Part shown: positions 11,303 to 23,888 of the stretch, piece by piece | Position numbering within the stretch: the stretch's first letter is position 1 | Layout: each line of letters starts with the position of its first letter | DNA from: Stereocaulon alpinum | Lineage: Eukaryota > Ascomycota > Lecanoromycetes > Lecanorales > Stereocaulaceae | NCBI GenBank assembly: GCA_018257865.1 | Contig: JAEUBA010000071.1 | Span: 1-64,000 of the forward strand | Reading direction: 5' to 3' | Length of the DNA stretch: 64,000 nucleotides | Translations under genes and position numbers: made by a program | Notes under the pieces: model-generated | Told to the model about the DNA's origin: nothing | The model's database searches: none | What the model saw: only the letters and a program-made list of their open reading frames with translations

Positions 11303-14172
11303 TTATATGGGAGTGGTCTCTCCCTCTCCAGTGCCACCCTTTGACGTGTCACCTTCCGGGTTCATATCATGATTTGATGGCCCAAACCTGTTAAGCCGTT
11401 GATACTTGCCCTTTCCCACAGGTTTTCGCCCTTCCCGTACCTGTTGTGCTCGAAGTGCTGCACTATCATCGCTCTCTTCCGTCCTCACTCGGCGCTTCCC
11501 TCTCTGTCGGCAAGATAGGCATGATGCTGAATACTCTTGTACATCATCCTCATACGCACTACCGTCTTGCTCTTCCTCATGTGCTTTATCCTCCTGCACA
11601 ACCTCTTGGGCTTCGTCCGTTGGTGTAGGCTCGTCGTCTGATTCGAGCTTGCGTTTTTGCTCCTCCCTTCGTTTCCGCCGCTCCTCCAAGTCTTTCCGCT
11701 GCCTCTCTTTCATAACCTTCAACCGAGCGTCGACTTCCTCTGATATATCTTCATAACCCCCCTCATATGCTCCATTCCCGTGGACTCTATCTTCCTGTCC
11801 GTTCTCTTGCGTTTGATGCTCATGTCCCCGCTCTGGAACTCCATGCTCTTGGCCTCCCTTTTGGGCCTCAAGCTTATGGGCTTCTTGTTTGTGCAGCTCG
11901 CTGATATTTGCCGTAAGCTTTCTGCGTTGTTCGTTTTGCCTCAGTTCTTGTTTCCCGAGGTCGTCCGCGACCGCTGCAAGAGTGTCCCTTCGTTCCTCCT
12001 GCTTTTGCTCTTGTAAAATTAGCTCACTAGCGTCCGCCGCGAGTGTTTGTTGTTGTTCCTCATGCCTTTGTTTTCGATTCAATAGCTCTTTTTCTTCCCT
12101 CGCAAGAGCTTGACGTTGTTCCTCTCGCTTTTGCTCTTGCTCTCTAAGGGCACTGGCGTCCCCCGTAAGCTTTTGAAACCTCTGTTCTTGCTCTTCCTCG
12201 CCTTCTTTTAGTGCGCTTGCGTCGGAGATAAGCTTTTGTCTTCGTCGCTCTTGCTCTTGCTCTTGTTCTTTGAGTGCGATTGCGTCCCTTGAAAGCCTCT
12301 GCCGGTATTGTTTTTGTTCTTGTTCTTGCTTTTCAAGCGTGCTTGCATCAGACAAGAGCTTTTGTCGTTGATGTTCCTTTTCTTGATCTTGTTCTTCGAA
12401 TGCGCTTGTATCTCTTACAAGCTTCTGCCGGTACTGTTCTTGTTCTTGTCCTTGCTTTTCAAGTATGTTTGTATGAGACAAGAGCTGTTGTCGTCGCTGT
12501 TCTTGCTCCTGCTCTTGTTCTCTGATTGTACCTGCGTTCCGTATAATTTGCTGTCGATGAAGTTCTTGCTCTTGCTCTTGTTTTTCAAGTATGCTTGCAT
12601 TAGACAAGAGCTTTTGTCGTTTGTGTTCTAGTTGTTGCTCCTCTTCCACGAGAGCATTTGCGTCCCCCGTCAACTTCTGCCGATATTGCTCTTGTTCATA
12701 CTCCATTCTTTCAAGCACGCCTGCTTCAGACAAGAGCTTTTGTCGTTGCATCGTCATTTCTTGTGCAAGAGCACCTTCTGCTTGGAACGAAGGTCTTGGT
12801 TCCTCTCCCTCTCCCTCTCTATCCTGTATTATTGTGTCTTCTATTTGTTCCCCGTCAACCTCTATATGCTCAGCCCCTCGTACCCGATCTTCTCTTGGCG
12901 AATCAGTCGATCGAGTCAGACGGAAAGCTGAGGATACTAATTCTCCTGTCGCTGTAGTGAGGTTCTGTTGTAGATTGGAGTCGTCCGGCATCCCATAGAA
13001 CTTCAAGTACATGGATCTTTGCCTGAAGTAGGACGTGATCCCCTCGGATTGTTCATCCCTATCATCATGTAAATGAGTGATGAACAGAAATTTGCGGTCC
13101 TCTTCGTAATTTTGAGTATGTGGTAATCCGCATCTGTCTTTTCTAATTTCCCCTGGACCATCCGTGACGAGCGCAGGCTTTTCGTTTCCTCTTACTATCG
13201 TTGGGCCTGCTGACTTTGGAAACTCCTTTAAGGCGGTGATCTCGGACGACTCAAACCCTAAACGATTAGCAAGATCAGCCATCTCGCGCAATCTCGCTGT
13301 GTCTAATATAGCCCTTGGCTTTGCCAAAAGGTCCTTCCCGCTGGGTTTTTTGGGGATTTCACAGTGATAGCGCATAGCAAAGGCATATAATTGTCGATGT
13401 CCCAGGTCAATTCGACGAACGGAGGTTCCTGGCACAGATTCGAACGTGGTCTCGTTTTTCTGCACTAGAGCCGAGTCTACGTTCTGATTTGTACCAGTAT
13501 AGATCTTCTTCAATGCCGTAGAGAGTGTTTCTCGAGGACCTAGGCATACCAGCCATTTTAAACAGTCGGCCCATACCTCAAGGCATTTGATGTTCTCAAA
13601 GATCTCGAACAGAGAAGGAACTAGACCTTTGAAAGATTGTAGCCTAATCCAGATCCCCTCGCGTTCTTGTTGGCTAAAGCGGCAAAAGAGTTCCCCGCCC
13701 AGTATTTTACCACGTAGAATCTTGGCATCTAGTGTTGATGCCCATGGCGCGGTGAGCTGTAACGCTTCCACGGTGGCTTGATCTACCTTGGCCATCGCGG
13801 TCTTGTCTTGCTGAAGCAGGTCGGACCAGAATTGCTTGGTATAACGAAGATAATGTATGATTTCCTAGCAATCAATAAGCGCAATCATGCGGTCGGCGAC
13901 GGAACGTTTACCTCATCGCATCTAATAGCGAACATCTTATGTAGGGTACTGATTCTCATCCCGGTTAAGAGCGCAGGGATCTCCAAGAAAGCATCAAAGG
14001 CAAGGGTGAACTCCCTGTGCCGGAGTAGTTGTTTTAAATTTCTGGTTCTATGTGGAGAGAGAAGAGTCCACCATCGTATTTCCAAATTGGACTGCTTTTG
14101 GGACTGATAGTTGCGTATCTTCCTATAGACCTCACCGTCAGAAGGTTTCCCTTCGTTCGCGTACTCTTCCAT
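11303..14172 (-). CDS. DUF3723-family protein with long coiled-coil tail, 5'-truncated
   Basis: Exons are 13912-14172 and 11303-13864; the 47-bp intron is phase 0, between a GAG and a GAA codon (940 aa). Residues 1-330 match the second half of the DUF3723 protein at 27321-29827 block by block: SDGEVYRKIR, AFDAFLEIPALLTGM, HYLRYTKQFW, VPSLFEIFEN, and YFRQRSMYLKFYGM near 325. The intron lies at the same place and phase in both. The first half of the family, with the DGEHRLEA block, is absent. A good 3' splice site (TTTATTTATTTCAG) sits directly before the start, so an upstream exon has probably been lost. Then comes a Glu/Gln-rich coiled coil of about 22-residue repeats, and a basic tail with CLSC. 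Function is unknown; the family is frequent in accessory fungal DNA. Confidence 0.8.
11880..12760 (-). repeat. Internal ~66-bp coding repeats of the coiled coil
   Basis: A dozen or so degenerate ~22-codon units of the form QEQEQ..RQKL..DA.AL encode the coiled-coil tail. They are visible at DNA level as recurring TTCTTGCTCTTGCTCTTG blocks on the plus strand. Such repeats can expand or contract by slippage. Confidence 0.7.
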
Positions 14173-16011
14173 GCTGAAATAAATAAATACGATTAAGGGT
14201 CAGAGCGGAAGGGACTGTAAGGCTTCTGGATAGTTCCTCCTAGTAGTGAATAAGAGCTCGTTAATTGCTACTATGTTCCTGGGGGAGCCTCCTTAAGTCT
14301 ACTTTTCCAGAGCTTTAAATACCTTGAATCAAACTGATCCAATACTGGCTCATTCAAGCTAGGAGGAGCCAGTACTAGGTGCCAGAATAGGAGCCCTATC
14401 AACCCTATTTCGACCCCTCATCATGTCAAATGACGGTCAAAGCCGCTGATTTGCTCATTGGGCTCTGAGATGAGGTAGATCTGCTAAACGGCCTGGAGGG
14501 GGCCAAAGCATGCTTTCGCTGGCTTTCTGGCATATAGGGTGAAAATGTTGGTTGGTTCTAGGTCGGGATGTAACGAAAGGAGTGTTTATATTCTTAGGAC
14601 GAAGGGGAGGATTATATTCGATGCGGTATGTTGAATGAGGTCGCTGAGATTCTAGATAGGTGGAGGAGAGACAGCTTGCTGTACGGCAAGCAAAGGCAGA
14701 GAGGGAGGAGGGAGGAGCGGTTTTTAAAGGGCACTGGGCTTGCATCTTCAAATCTTTCGCCTGATTGGAGCCGTTATTAGGCATTATGGACGCTGCAGTC
14801 CTCTCTCCGCAGGCATGCTATCAAATACGCTGAACAATAGCATCCGCTTTCGGCTGCAAGGGAAACGTGTTGAATATTCGCTCTATGACTAGGAAGGTTT
14901 GCGGGCTTGGCAAGGATCGACCGCTAGTAGCCCTACCTGCAGAGTTTTTATAGGCAGAAAATAAGGAGGACTTTTCTTCTTCATAATATATACATGCAAC
15001 GCGGTAGTCTGGAAGAGACAATTATCGTACGAGCCAATCAAGTGCTCAATAGCTGCTGCATCGTTACCTACTATTTAGTTTCCTATTGACCCACTATTTA
15101 ACAAAACGGGGCGTAGCCAAGCGTTATTAACTTTATTAGGACTAGAGTAGATCTTTTGCTTGCTTTGCGAGCTTTCAGGCCACAGCCACTCGACCATCTA
15201 CAGGTTTGAAGTCTAACCCCCACTGCGACATTTACTATACTCCAAGTGCTCTTCACCTCCAACGAATCTCTTTACAACCTACTAGAGCTGTGCCACAATT
15301 CGCACCACTGCGAGCCCTAGCTCTCTCGCTCCAATTTCGGCTTCCCTGATATCAACCAACTAATGTCCGTCCCTGCGTCGAGAGACGCAGGCCGTCGCGA
15401 GACGAACCAACAGTTTAGACCATTAAAGTCTCTCCCTCGCAAGTCTACGAAGATATGGTCGAAGTGTCATTGTTCCACAGCCATTTCTCCTCCAGGACAC
15501 CTTATCTGCAACAAAAATTACCGCAGTGTTGGTCATCCTGTCGCTCGTTTCATTTACGCCGTCGATTGCCGCTTCAGCTGTTCCCCCCTGCTAAATCACG
15601 ACCGACCATACATTTTCGGTTTTCGAAACCATAGTATGAAAGTCCCGTTGAGAAAGAATATAGATAGCCAAGCTCTAAAGACGAAACATCCCGAGAGTCT
15701 CGCCGTGCGAAGAAGGGTGGCACGATAGCCTCGCGCCGGTGATGTTTTAGCGTACCTTAGCATCCATTAGCCTACTTCTAGGGTACCGTATTTTTGGTAT
15801 CATACGGAGCTATCCCCTTTTCGATATGACTTCTCGGATAAATGTGGCGCATCGCTAGAAGGTTCTCGAAGTGTCCATATGGAGTCACGTGCCCACTTTC
15901 TTTGTGCCTAGCGCGGCCTCTCGTTCATTATTGTGTGACTCACACCTGCTGCTTGGGTGCTGCCTCTCACTCGTTTCCGTCCCCTTATCACCATCATTAC
16001 AGTAAGCTAAT
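14173..16011. other. Intergenic, no supported gene
   Basis: This begins with the relict acceptor and polypyrimidine tract of the DUF3723 gene. About 14330-14400 contains imperfect GGAGCC/GGCTC motifs of the kind seen elsewhere in the window. The ORFs 14455-14784 (minus) and 15363-15728 (plus) show no motif or splice support. The 5' flank of the pogo-like transposase begins near 15740; no terminal inverted repeat was recognised. Confidence 0.5.
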
Positions 16012-17640
16012 ATGGACAGAGCCAGTCAGGTACTGGCGCAAGGCGTTCCTGTTGGTATGCCTAAATCATACCGTGCCCAAGCAGATCATGGCGGGGTCCC
16101 TCACTCGACCCTTCATCATCGTGCATATGGACGACGCTCGCTAGAACAGAAGGCCGAGAGCCAACAGTACCTAACCCCGTCGGAAGAGAGAGCCCTTAGT
16201 AAGTTTTTGTTACAAATGTCTGATTTCGGAAACCCTGTGCGAATTGCTTTTAGTGTCACCCACCAGCGACCCTCGCCGGACAGAACGGGGCGAAGGCTCT
16301 AGAGAAGCGCCATTCAGTACTCCAAGCGAGAAGAGTTAGGGCACTGGACTGGAACCGTCACGAGAAGAATATTTATAAGAAGGTTATACACTGGTTTGAG
16401 GTGATCGGAAAGGTATTACAAGATCCAATCATTCTGCCAGAGAATGTCTCTAATATGGACGAGTCTGGAGTAATGCTCTCCATGCCAGGCTCCGTCAAAG
16501 TCCTTATAGGTAAGGACGATATACTAGACTACAGAGGCGCGCGAATCAAGCGAACGACGGTGACTGCGCTGATGGTAGGTATTTGACCCCTATGATTATC
16601 TGGCCAGCCACCACCCATCGAAGCAACTGGACCACATTCCCCACCCCCGGATGGCAGTATGCGTGCTCCGAATCTGGATATACCGACTCCAAGATCAGCT
16701 TGGAGTGGCTTAAGCAGATATTTGATCCCAAACTAAGGAACGAGCTAACCAGAAACCACGAGTAATAATTTGCGACGGCTTTGGAACGTACGAGACCCTC
16801 GAAATCTTAGAGTATTGTTTCGAGAACAACATCGTTCTATGTCGACTACCCTCTCATACCTCCCACAAGCTCCAGCCCTGTAACGTCGCAGTATTTGCCC
16901 CTCTGAAATCAGCCTATCGCGAGCGGGTTAAACGACTAGAACGAGGAGGTGTAAATACAATCGGCAAACAGCACTTCAGCTCTCTATACAGCCCTGCAAG
17001 GGAAACAGCGTTCACGCCTAAGAACATCAAGGCCCGTTTCGCTGCCAGTGGCTTGGTGCCATTCAACCCAGACAGAGTACTAAGAGATATACCAAAGCCC
17101 CCCACTGAACTGACTATTCCGAAAGCTGATGAAGTAAAGGTGGGGCCTCGTCCGCAAGACAAAATACTACAAACGCCCGTGACGCCAGTGTCAGCAGAGG
17201 CTCTTATATCGCTGTAAAATCTGATCATCAAACAGGATGCTCATACGCTTGATGAGACGAGCAAACAGAGCCTACAGAGGCACGTACAGAAGCTCGCCAA
17301 TGCCACCCAAATGTCCCTTGCCAAGGGTGCCCTCCAGCAGGATCAAATTCGATTTTTGATCGCCATTAAGGACGAAGCCAAAGTTCGACGATCGACCAAA
17401 TCAGTGGTACTGGGGAAGGCGAAGGTCATGAGCTATGAGGACCTTGTCGCAAAGCGTGCTGAGAGGAAGGCGAAAGAACAATACAAAGCGAAGGGAAAAA
17501 GGAAACGTGGTTGAAAGCGCAAGAGTCCGGAAGAAGCAGGTGCGCCAGAGCCAGAGGCCAAAGTTGCGCGGATTGCGCCAGAACCATGGAGAGCCCCAGT
17601 GGCGCGGATGTGGTAGTGGAGTATGCGGATGATGAGACTG
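16012..17640 (+). mobile_element. Dead pogo-like (Tc1/mariner superfamily) transposase
   Basis: Broken frames on the plus strand encode the domains of a fungal Fot/pogo transposase in order. They are an HTH region (VPHSTLHHRAYGRR, about 16100), a DDE_1 core with NMDESGV at about 16455-16475, CDGFGTYET at about 16772-16800, and a block at about 16850-16905 reading PSHTSHKLQPCNVAVF. In active relatives the last block normally reads LQPLDV, so the third catalytic Asp is Asn here. A Lys/Arg-rich tail follows. In-frame stops (16763, 17216, 17512) and frame changes confirm inactivity. Base composition is not strongly RIP-like, so decay was by other mutations or weak RIP. Terminal inverted repeats were not found. 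Confidence 0.8.
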
Positions 17641-17649
17641 CCGCACGAG

Positions 17650-18090
17650 GGATGGAGCTAAAATCGGTCTGAGACAGGCTCGCGCGGGCTTCGCGTCCTG
17701 TCACTGTTCAATTAATTAACTAGCAACTAAACTTAATGAGAGAGTTGGGTAACGTCGCACTTTCGGCGCAATGGTTATGCGGACAGGCGAATCACTGCTG
17801 TAACCCAATCCATTCTTGCCACTGAACGCAACAATTGATTACAAGTGAATCAGAGTGCCCTTCCGCCCCGCTCCGCTCCCAAACTCATTCGCGCCAGGCA
17901 ATCAATCAGACTAAGTTAGTAATTCGTTCTTATCCCATTGACGATTTGGTCATAATTTAAACATATTAACGAAGACGCGAGTCAACGTATCTCAAACTAC
18001 CACTCCCTTTTACATTATCCCGAGCTGCTGTGGAGACCAACATGCGTTGCCAGCTATAAATAAGCCTTATTCCCCCGAGACAGCTACGTG
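17650..18090. other. Intergenic between transposase remnant and NLR stop
   Basis: Nothing recognised. It presumably contains the NLR 3' UTR and terminator. Confidence 0.5.
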
Positions 18091-21000
18091 CTATTCCTTA
18101 GCTGCCGTGCTGTTGACATCCTTGCCTAACGAACCCAAGTGCAAACCCTCCATGCGCCACCTACTAAGCGTGTCTTCCGACTCCTTCGTTAATGGGTGGT
18201 CTTGGCCAAGGACCTGCTTCCGCTTTCCAACGCATTCTTCCATGAGCGCGATAGCCTTTTCATCCTCGCCTTTGTCTTTCAAAATGATTATAAAATTGTT
18301 CATGCTGATTAACGTAGAGGGATGCTCCTCGCCTAGCACCCTCTTCCTCGTCTCTGTCACCTGCACCTGGAGTTCTTCAGCCTCCTTCCAGCGTCCCTGA
18401 TTCCAGTATATCGAGGCCAGATTGTTTATACTAGTCAGCGTGTAGGGATGCTCTTCGCCTAGTACTCTCTTCCTCGTCTTTATCATCCGCATCTGTAGCT
18501 CTTCAGCCTCCTTCCAGCGTCCTTCATTCCTATATATCGAGGCTAGATTGGCTATACTACTTAGCGTATTAGGATGCTCCTCGCCTAGTACCCTGTTATT
18601 TGTCTCTGTCACTCGTACTTCTATCTCTTCCGCCTCTTTCCAGCGTCCTTGATTTATATATGTTAAAGCCAGATTGTTCATGCTGCTCAGCGTAGAAGGA
18701 TGCTCCTCGCCTAGCACCCTTTTCTCTGTCTCTATTATCTGTACCTCTAGCTCTTCGGCCTCCTTCCAGCGTCCCTGATTCCAGTATGTCGAGGCCAGAT
18801 TGGCCATGCTGGTCAGCGTGTCGGGATGCTCCTCGCCTAGCACCCTCTTCCTCGTCTCTGTCACTTGCATGTCCAGCTCTTCAGCCTCCTTCCAGCGTCC
18901 CTGATTCCGGTATATCGAGGCCAGATTGTTCATATAAGTCAGCGTATCGGGATACTCCTCGCTCTGAACCCTCTTCCTTGTCTCCATTACCCGCACCTGT
19001 AGTTCTTCAGCCTCCTTCCAGCGTCCCTGATCCCGGTATATCGAGGCCAAATTGTTTATACAAGTTAGCGTATCGGGATGCTCCTCGCCCAGCACCCGCT
19101 GGCTTGTCTTCATCATTTGTAGCTGCAGCTTTTCCGCCTCCTTCCAACGGCCCCCTAAGCTATATGCTAGGCTCGCCATAGCCATACTCCTCAAAGTCTC
19201 TTTATGCTCCCAACCAAGTAACGTCTTCCTTACCGCCATCGCCTTTTTAGAAAGGTCGACGGCCTCAGTTATGCCTCCTTTCCTCCACGCGTACCATGCT
19301 GCATTATATAGCAGTGAAGCCCATTCTCTCAACGACTCGTCCCCCTTTGGCCGTTGTGTGACTGCCGATTTCGCATGGGGAAAAAGTGCTTGGCAGTACG
19401 CCCAGTTCTTATGCTCTCCGGTCGGGAACTCGGCGGAAAGGTTCTTGATGTAACACTGCTTCCACTGCTCGAGCTTTCCGTTGGCCTCCAACCATTTTCG
19501 CGTAGCCAGTTGCACCAATGCATGCATTTCAAAGGTACGATCTGTGCCGACGGAGAGGAATGAGTAGTTCCTTAATATCTGCACATCATCTTCAAACCCG
19601 TCGTCCTCACTACATTCCGATGCATTATCGTCATTATTCTCGTGTTCTTCTCTGCCATCATGCTCATGAAACTCTTCCTGGCTTCTGTGACCATTTCCAC
19701 TTTCGGCTCGCTTCCGAACCAAGGCTTCTGGGATGCCCTGTCGGTCAAAGAAGCTCATCAGCGACAGCAAGTCGGCTGCCGATGGCCAAGTCTGACGGAT
19801 GTGTTCGAACGAGATCTGCCATGTGATGATAATGGAGTTTTGGGCCTGCCAGTCTCTCCGGAGCTGGCCTCCTTCGTAGTTGAGAAGACTCGTCTTTTTA
19901 CCGTCGCTCTTCCGGAAGTCTTCGAGATATCGCTCCACGGAACACCGCGGTGCCCTCTGAGAGATATACGCCGCCGCTTGAACGATGGCGAGCGGCATGA
20001 ACTCCAGTGCTGCTGCTAACTCCGCAGTGTCATCGCCTTGACCGAGCGACCCTAGCTTCTTCTCGAACAGTGTCAGCGCCTGCGCAGGGGCCATCGGTTG
20101 CACTGCCACGATATCCTTCTCTTCCACCAGCTTCAACGCGGCGGCTTGGCTCCGACTGGTGACCAGAATCGACCCATTCTGGCTTTGAGGGAGATACGCT
20201 GACATCGGCTGCCGGGGTTCGCTATCCACGCTGGTCCCTCGCCCTTCCCGGCCAGCACTTCCAGCTTCAGAAAGGAAGTGGGTATCGTCGAAATTATCGA
20301 GAACCAGCAGCCACTGCCCACTCTTTCCATCACGTAACCAGTCATGGACAAGTCGGAAGACATTCGCTTTGGGGTCCTGCCGCCCAGGAATCTTGACATA
20401 ATCAGCAATATCCCGAAAGCTCTGCTCCAACCGTGCCGTGCTCCCGGCATGCACCCAGAGCACCCACGTCCCGGGCGACTGTTCTCTGGTTCGATAGCCG
20501 AGTTCGATAGCGAGCTGCGACTTTCTGGCCCGAAGTCAGTACCTCGATTCGCTATATTTGCACTTGCTTGTCTCCGCTTACCCGACCCCGCCCAAGCCCA
20601 CGAGGGCCGTCCGAGACGCCGGCAGGGCGCATTTTCGATGAAGCTGATCAACGATGGCTCCGCGATCGACGAAGTCGGGGTCCCGCCCAAACGGGATGGT
20701 CGACGAAGGGCACAGTAGAGTTGGTGGTGTCACACTCAGCTTCGACAGTGCTTCCAGGATGCGGTCACCATGCCATGTCGTCTGGTGCAGTACCAAGATA
20801 TCATTGTTCCCATATATCTTCTCCAAGGCTCGCTGTATTTTATCTTCCTTGGCCAAACTCTTCAACGCTTTCAACGCCCGCTCAAGCTTCGAAGCCCCAT
20901 CTGATGGAAGGACCTTAGACAGAGATGTCTGTATGCCGGACACTTGTTTGGAAGTGTCGTCGACAACTCCTCTCAGGGCTTTTGTCACATCATCTGGAAA

Positions 21001-21201
21001 GCGGTCATCCTCTGCCTGGGACTGGATGTGTTGGAGTGTTGCCGTCAACAAAGGTAAGCGGGTCGACAGAGAACGAAACGACTCGGGGACTTCTGAGGTC
21101 TTGGAGGTGAAATCATGTAGTCGAGAGACGACTTTAGCACTGAGGTCGACCAGAGTGGCAATGGACGCGACAAGTCCGATGATGGCAACTGCTTCAGCCA
21201 T
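18091..21201 (-). CDS. NLR-type STAND protein: SesA-like, NB-ARC, TPR repeats
   Basis: Two exons, 20582-21201 and 18091-20524, with a 57-bp intron inside the P-loop Gly codon; the product is 1017 aa. The ATG at 21201 was chosen because MAEAVAIIGLVASI is the usual start of the SesA/Helo-like N-terminal domain (residues 1 to about 140). The nucleotide-binding domain follows with P-loop GLGGVGKS (202-209) and Walker B-type LLVLDN (about 279-284). Residues 644-979 are eight 42-aa kinesin-light-chain-type TPRs, followed by a partial ninth. Fungal NLRs of this plan sense ligands through their repeats and trigger incompatibility or cell death through the N-terminal domain; that role is inferred from the family. 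The protein looks intact. The ligand is unknown. Confidence 0.9.
18208..19215 (-). repeat. Eight 126-bp TPR-coding repeats of the NLR
   Basis: Each 42-codon unit ends in the G(E)EHP.TL motif of the next. Units 2-7 share long identical DNA runs (the GCTCCTCGCCTAGCACCCT and CCTCCTTCCAGCGTCC blocks recur on the plus strand), while the outer units are more diverged. This suggests recent homogenisation or duplication in the sensor array. Confidence 0.85.
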
Positions 21202-23888
21202 GTCCGTGACACGAATGCTCACCTGTATGCCGATGATGTGAATAAGAAGGACATATGCTTTGACATGCACAACACACATACGACCGAACGAAGGTGCATT
21301 TTGCGATGTATGGAAAGCTGAGGTGAAGCGCTTTCTAGAAAGGCTTTCGAGCCGTGCGTGCGACTGATTGCGTGCAGAGTGGGCTGGGTTACTAGGTCGG
21401 TATGGTGGCGCAGTCGCAGCTCAGCCTTATAGCTGAATCTCAGGCTGCTCAGCTGCGCTCGTCAGAGGAGACTAGCCACAGGCTTACCAGCCACAGGATC
21501 GGCTTGGCTCGCTTAATTGTATAGATTAAATTACACGTTTGTTATTATATAAGACGTCCGGGGGCTATTTTGCACTAATCGGGATCGTACCGCTTTGATT
21601 GGAGGTACCAACCGATATAGCGACGTCGCATGACGCAGCGCCTCACAGCCGCCACAAGGCTGTGAATGACTTCTCAGCGTGCCTCCAGGGTTCTAAAACT
21701 CGGATAAAAGCTGTTTATGAGTTCCGACAATGATGCAAGCTGGATGATGGTACTGTGGTTGAGGAGTGCTGTTACGCCACCAAAAGGAGGCTCACCGCAA
21801 ATCAGGGGGGCGGCGACGATGCGAACGTAATTTTTTAGTAGCCGGTCTCAGAGGTGTTCAGGATTGGCCGCAACACAAGACTGATACAAAAATATGGGAG
21901 ATTTCGATGCGTTCACAAAAATAGAGTCGCTTGAAGTCAAAGTACCTATGGTTTGTCTCGTCACAGGGTGCGTCTCTCAACCCAGGGACGGACGTTAAGG
22001 CAGTCGTTGCAGCCGTTACCCTTAATGCTACATTAGCCGCGTATATTGCTCCGACTGATCGTTTGGCGGATACCTTAGAGGGAACAGAGTGAGAGGGCGC
22101 AACAGCCTATGCGCTGACGACGAGAGAAGTTAGTAGGAGTTTATAAGGCGTTAGGAAAGAACATATACACTGCTATTATAAAAGGAAGCATCTAGGGTGC
22201 CATCCTTACGAGCTTGCGTTTTACCGTAGAGAATACATAGGCACTAGGTAGCTAAGCAGCCTAATATTATCTTTATTAGAAGACTGTTTTTATAATAACC
22301 TCGAGGACTTATATATACCGATAGGATTGAAGCAGTCAAATAACCTATAGTTCTAGGACCTCGACATTGCTTAATGCTTTGATAGGTATTGAGTCGGAAC
22401 TTACTAGGAAACCTTTCAATATTGAGGAACCAAAAGGGGAGTTAAGGATACAAAAAGCATTATATAGTTAAACAAGGGAACGGTCCGCTATAGATCGAGT
22501 ATATATGTGTGTTTTAAATCCTAGAGGTCAACTGCCCCGTTCCACTTCTAGCTCCCTATCTACTTCTGGCTCCCCTGCTCTACTACTGGCTCCCCTGCTC
22601 CACTACTGGCTCCCCTGCTCCACTACTAGCTCCCCAATCCTCTTCCCCAACCCAGCCTATTAGCAACGTATGTCAAGTTGCTCGCCTTGTGAGCTATGAA
22701 TATTTCATAGTAATTGCTGCTGGCCAAGTAGCCCCAATTTCTCTGCAGATATATGATATGAAAGCGAAGGTAGTAATATTAGAAAAGCCTAAATCTAGCA
22801 AATATATGAATATACATGCATTCGAAGTCGGTGTATATTATTGTAATGACTAGAAAGTAGTGAATGAGAACACTTATAATGACGAAAATCCGCGAGATTT
22901 CAGTCTGCTATCGCAAAGTCCAAGGAGGGCAATAGTATACTACTAAATGTTTCGCGCTTTTATTATCTCAGATGCCAACGTAGCCCAGATCACCATCTAT
23001 TGTTCGGCGTATCTATTTACCACTGCTCTTAACGATGGGTCCAGATATAGATACGGATGTAGAAGTTATCTGGCTTACATAATGTTAGCGAAGAGTAATA
23101 TATAATAGAATTTTAAACACCTAAGCCTATATCTAGCTGATAAGATAACTGTCCTTATTATTTATATGGCTAGATCTGTTAAGCTTTCTTGGGAGATCCC
23201 CCAATCTCTTCCCTTATAGGGCTACTCTATCGGTCGAAACAAGGCCTCTGGGGCCTCCTTCGGGCTTGTAACCCGCAGGGTGGTTTAACCTCACGGAGCG
23301 AACCCTTTCAAGGCATATGCTCACTAATATATAATCTCCACGTGGATAGATACCTACTCACTACCTTCTATACCGATCTTCGATCTAACTATTAAGACGT
23401 CTGGGAACCTGGGCAGCTATGCCTTATCCCACTTGCAAACATCACGACACTGCCGTAATTCCCTATGTCCTCGGTCTGCGCATAGGGTCCATCAACCCAT
23501 GCTTTCAATGCGTATAATCCAGCATAACGCAAGAGGTCCTGAATGAGGCCAGTCCCTAGTTTCGCGAGCAGGTATATATTTTGTGCCTCTGCCCTTGTGA
23601 TCGTTATCCCACCAACTTATCATGAAGGGGTGACTTTGAAATGGAGACCAAAAGCTTAGGCACGCCATCCAGATGTATACATACTCTCCAATACGGATCT
23701 TCCACGGCCTAGGAGAAGTTATCCGTAGACTTTACCATTGTGGACATCTAGCCGTTATGTGCAACCAAGTCACAAACTACAATAAGGAGAACGCGCTAAC
23801 AGAATGATTCTATCCCCCAGCTGAGGTTCAGGCTCTTGATCTGCTACTATCGTTATTAATACTGTTTGTGGAATATCGGCACCGGATG
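21202..23888. other. Intergenic: NLR promoter, then decayed AT-rich DNA
   Basis: The first few hundred bases are the NLR 5' flank. About 22100-22500 and 22740-23180 are AT-rich with depleted CA/TG in places, like partly RIPed repeat DNA, but no domain could be read. A GC-richer block at 23195-23330 is of unknown nature. 23400-23888 is the PLP 3' flank. No gene is supported. Confidence 0.45.
22541..22640. repeat. Short tandem repeat, ~20-bp unit with GGCTCCCC
   Basis: About four tandem copies of a 20-bp unit, CTACTGGCTCCCCTGCTCCA with small variations. The core GGCTCCCC recurs at 52085-52200. Confidence 0.8.

Noticed and set aside
12308..12631. Leu/Phe-rich plus-strand ORFs that look like membrane proteins
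   Set aside because: Antisense shadows of the Glu/Gln coiled-coil repeats of the DUF3723 gene.
15363..15728. 121-codon plus-strand ORF upstream of the pogo remnant
   Set aside because: Irregular composition, no motif, and an intergenic-type base pattern.
18786..19181. Plus-strand ORFs over the NLR repeats
   Set aside because: Repetitive antisense of TPR codons.
23240..23330. tRNA-like stretch with CTTGTAA anticodon-type loop
   Set aside because: A four-pair stem around the loop exists, but no T-arm TTCRANNC, D-arm or acceptor pairing could be fitted.
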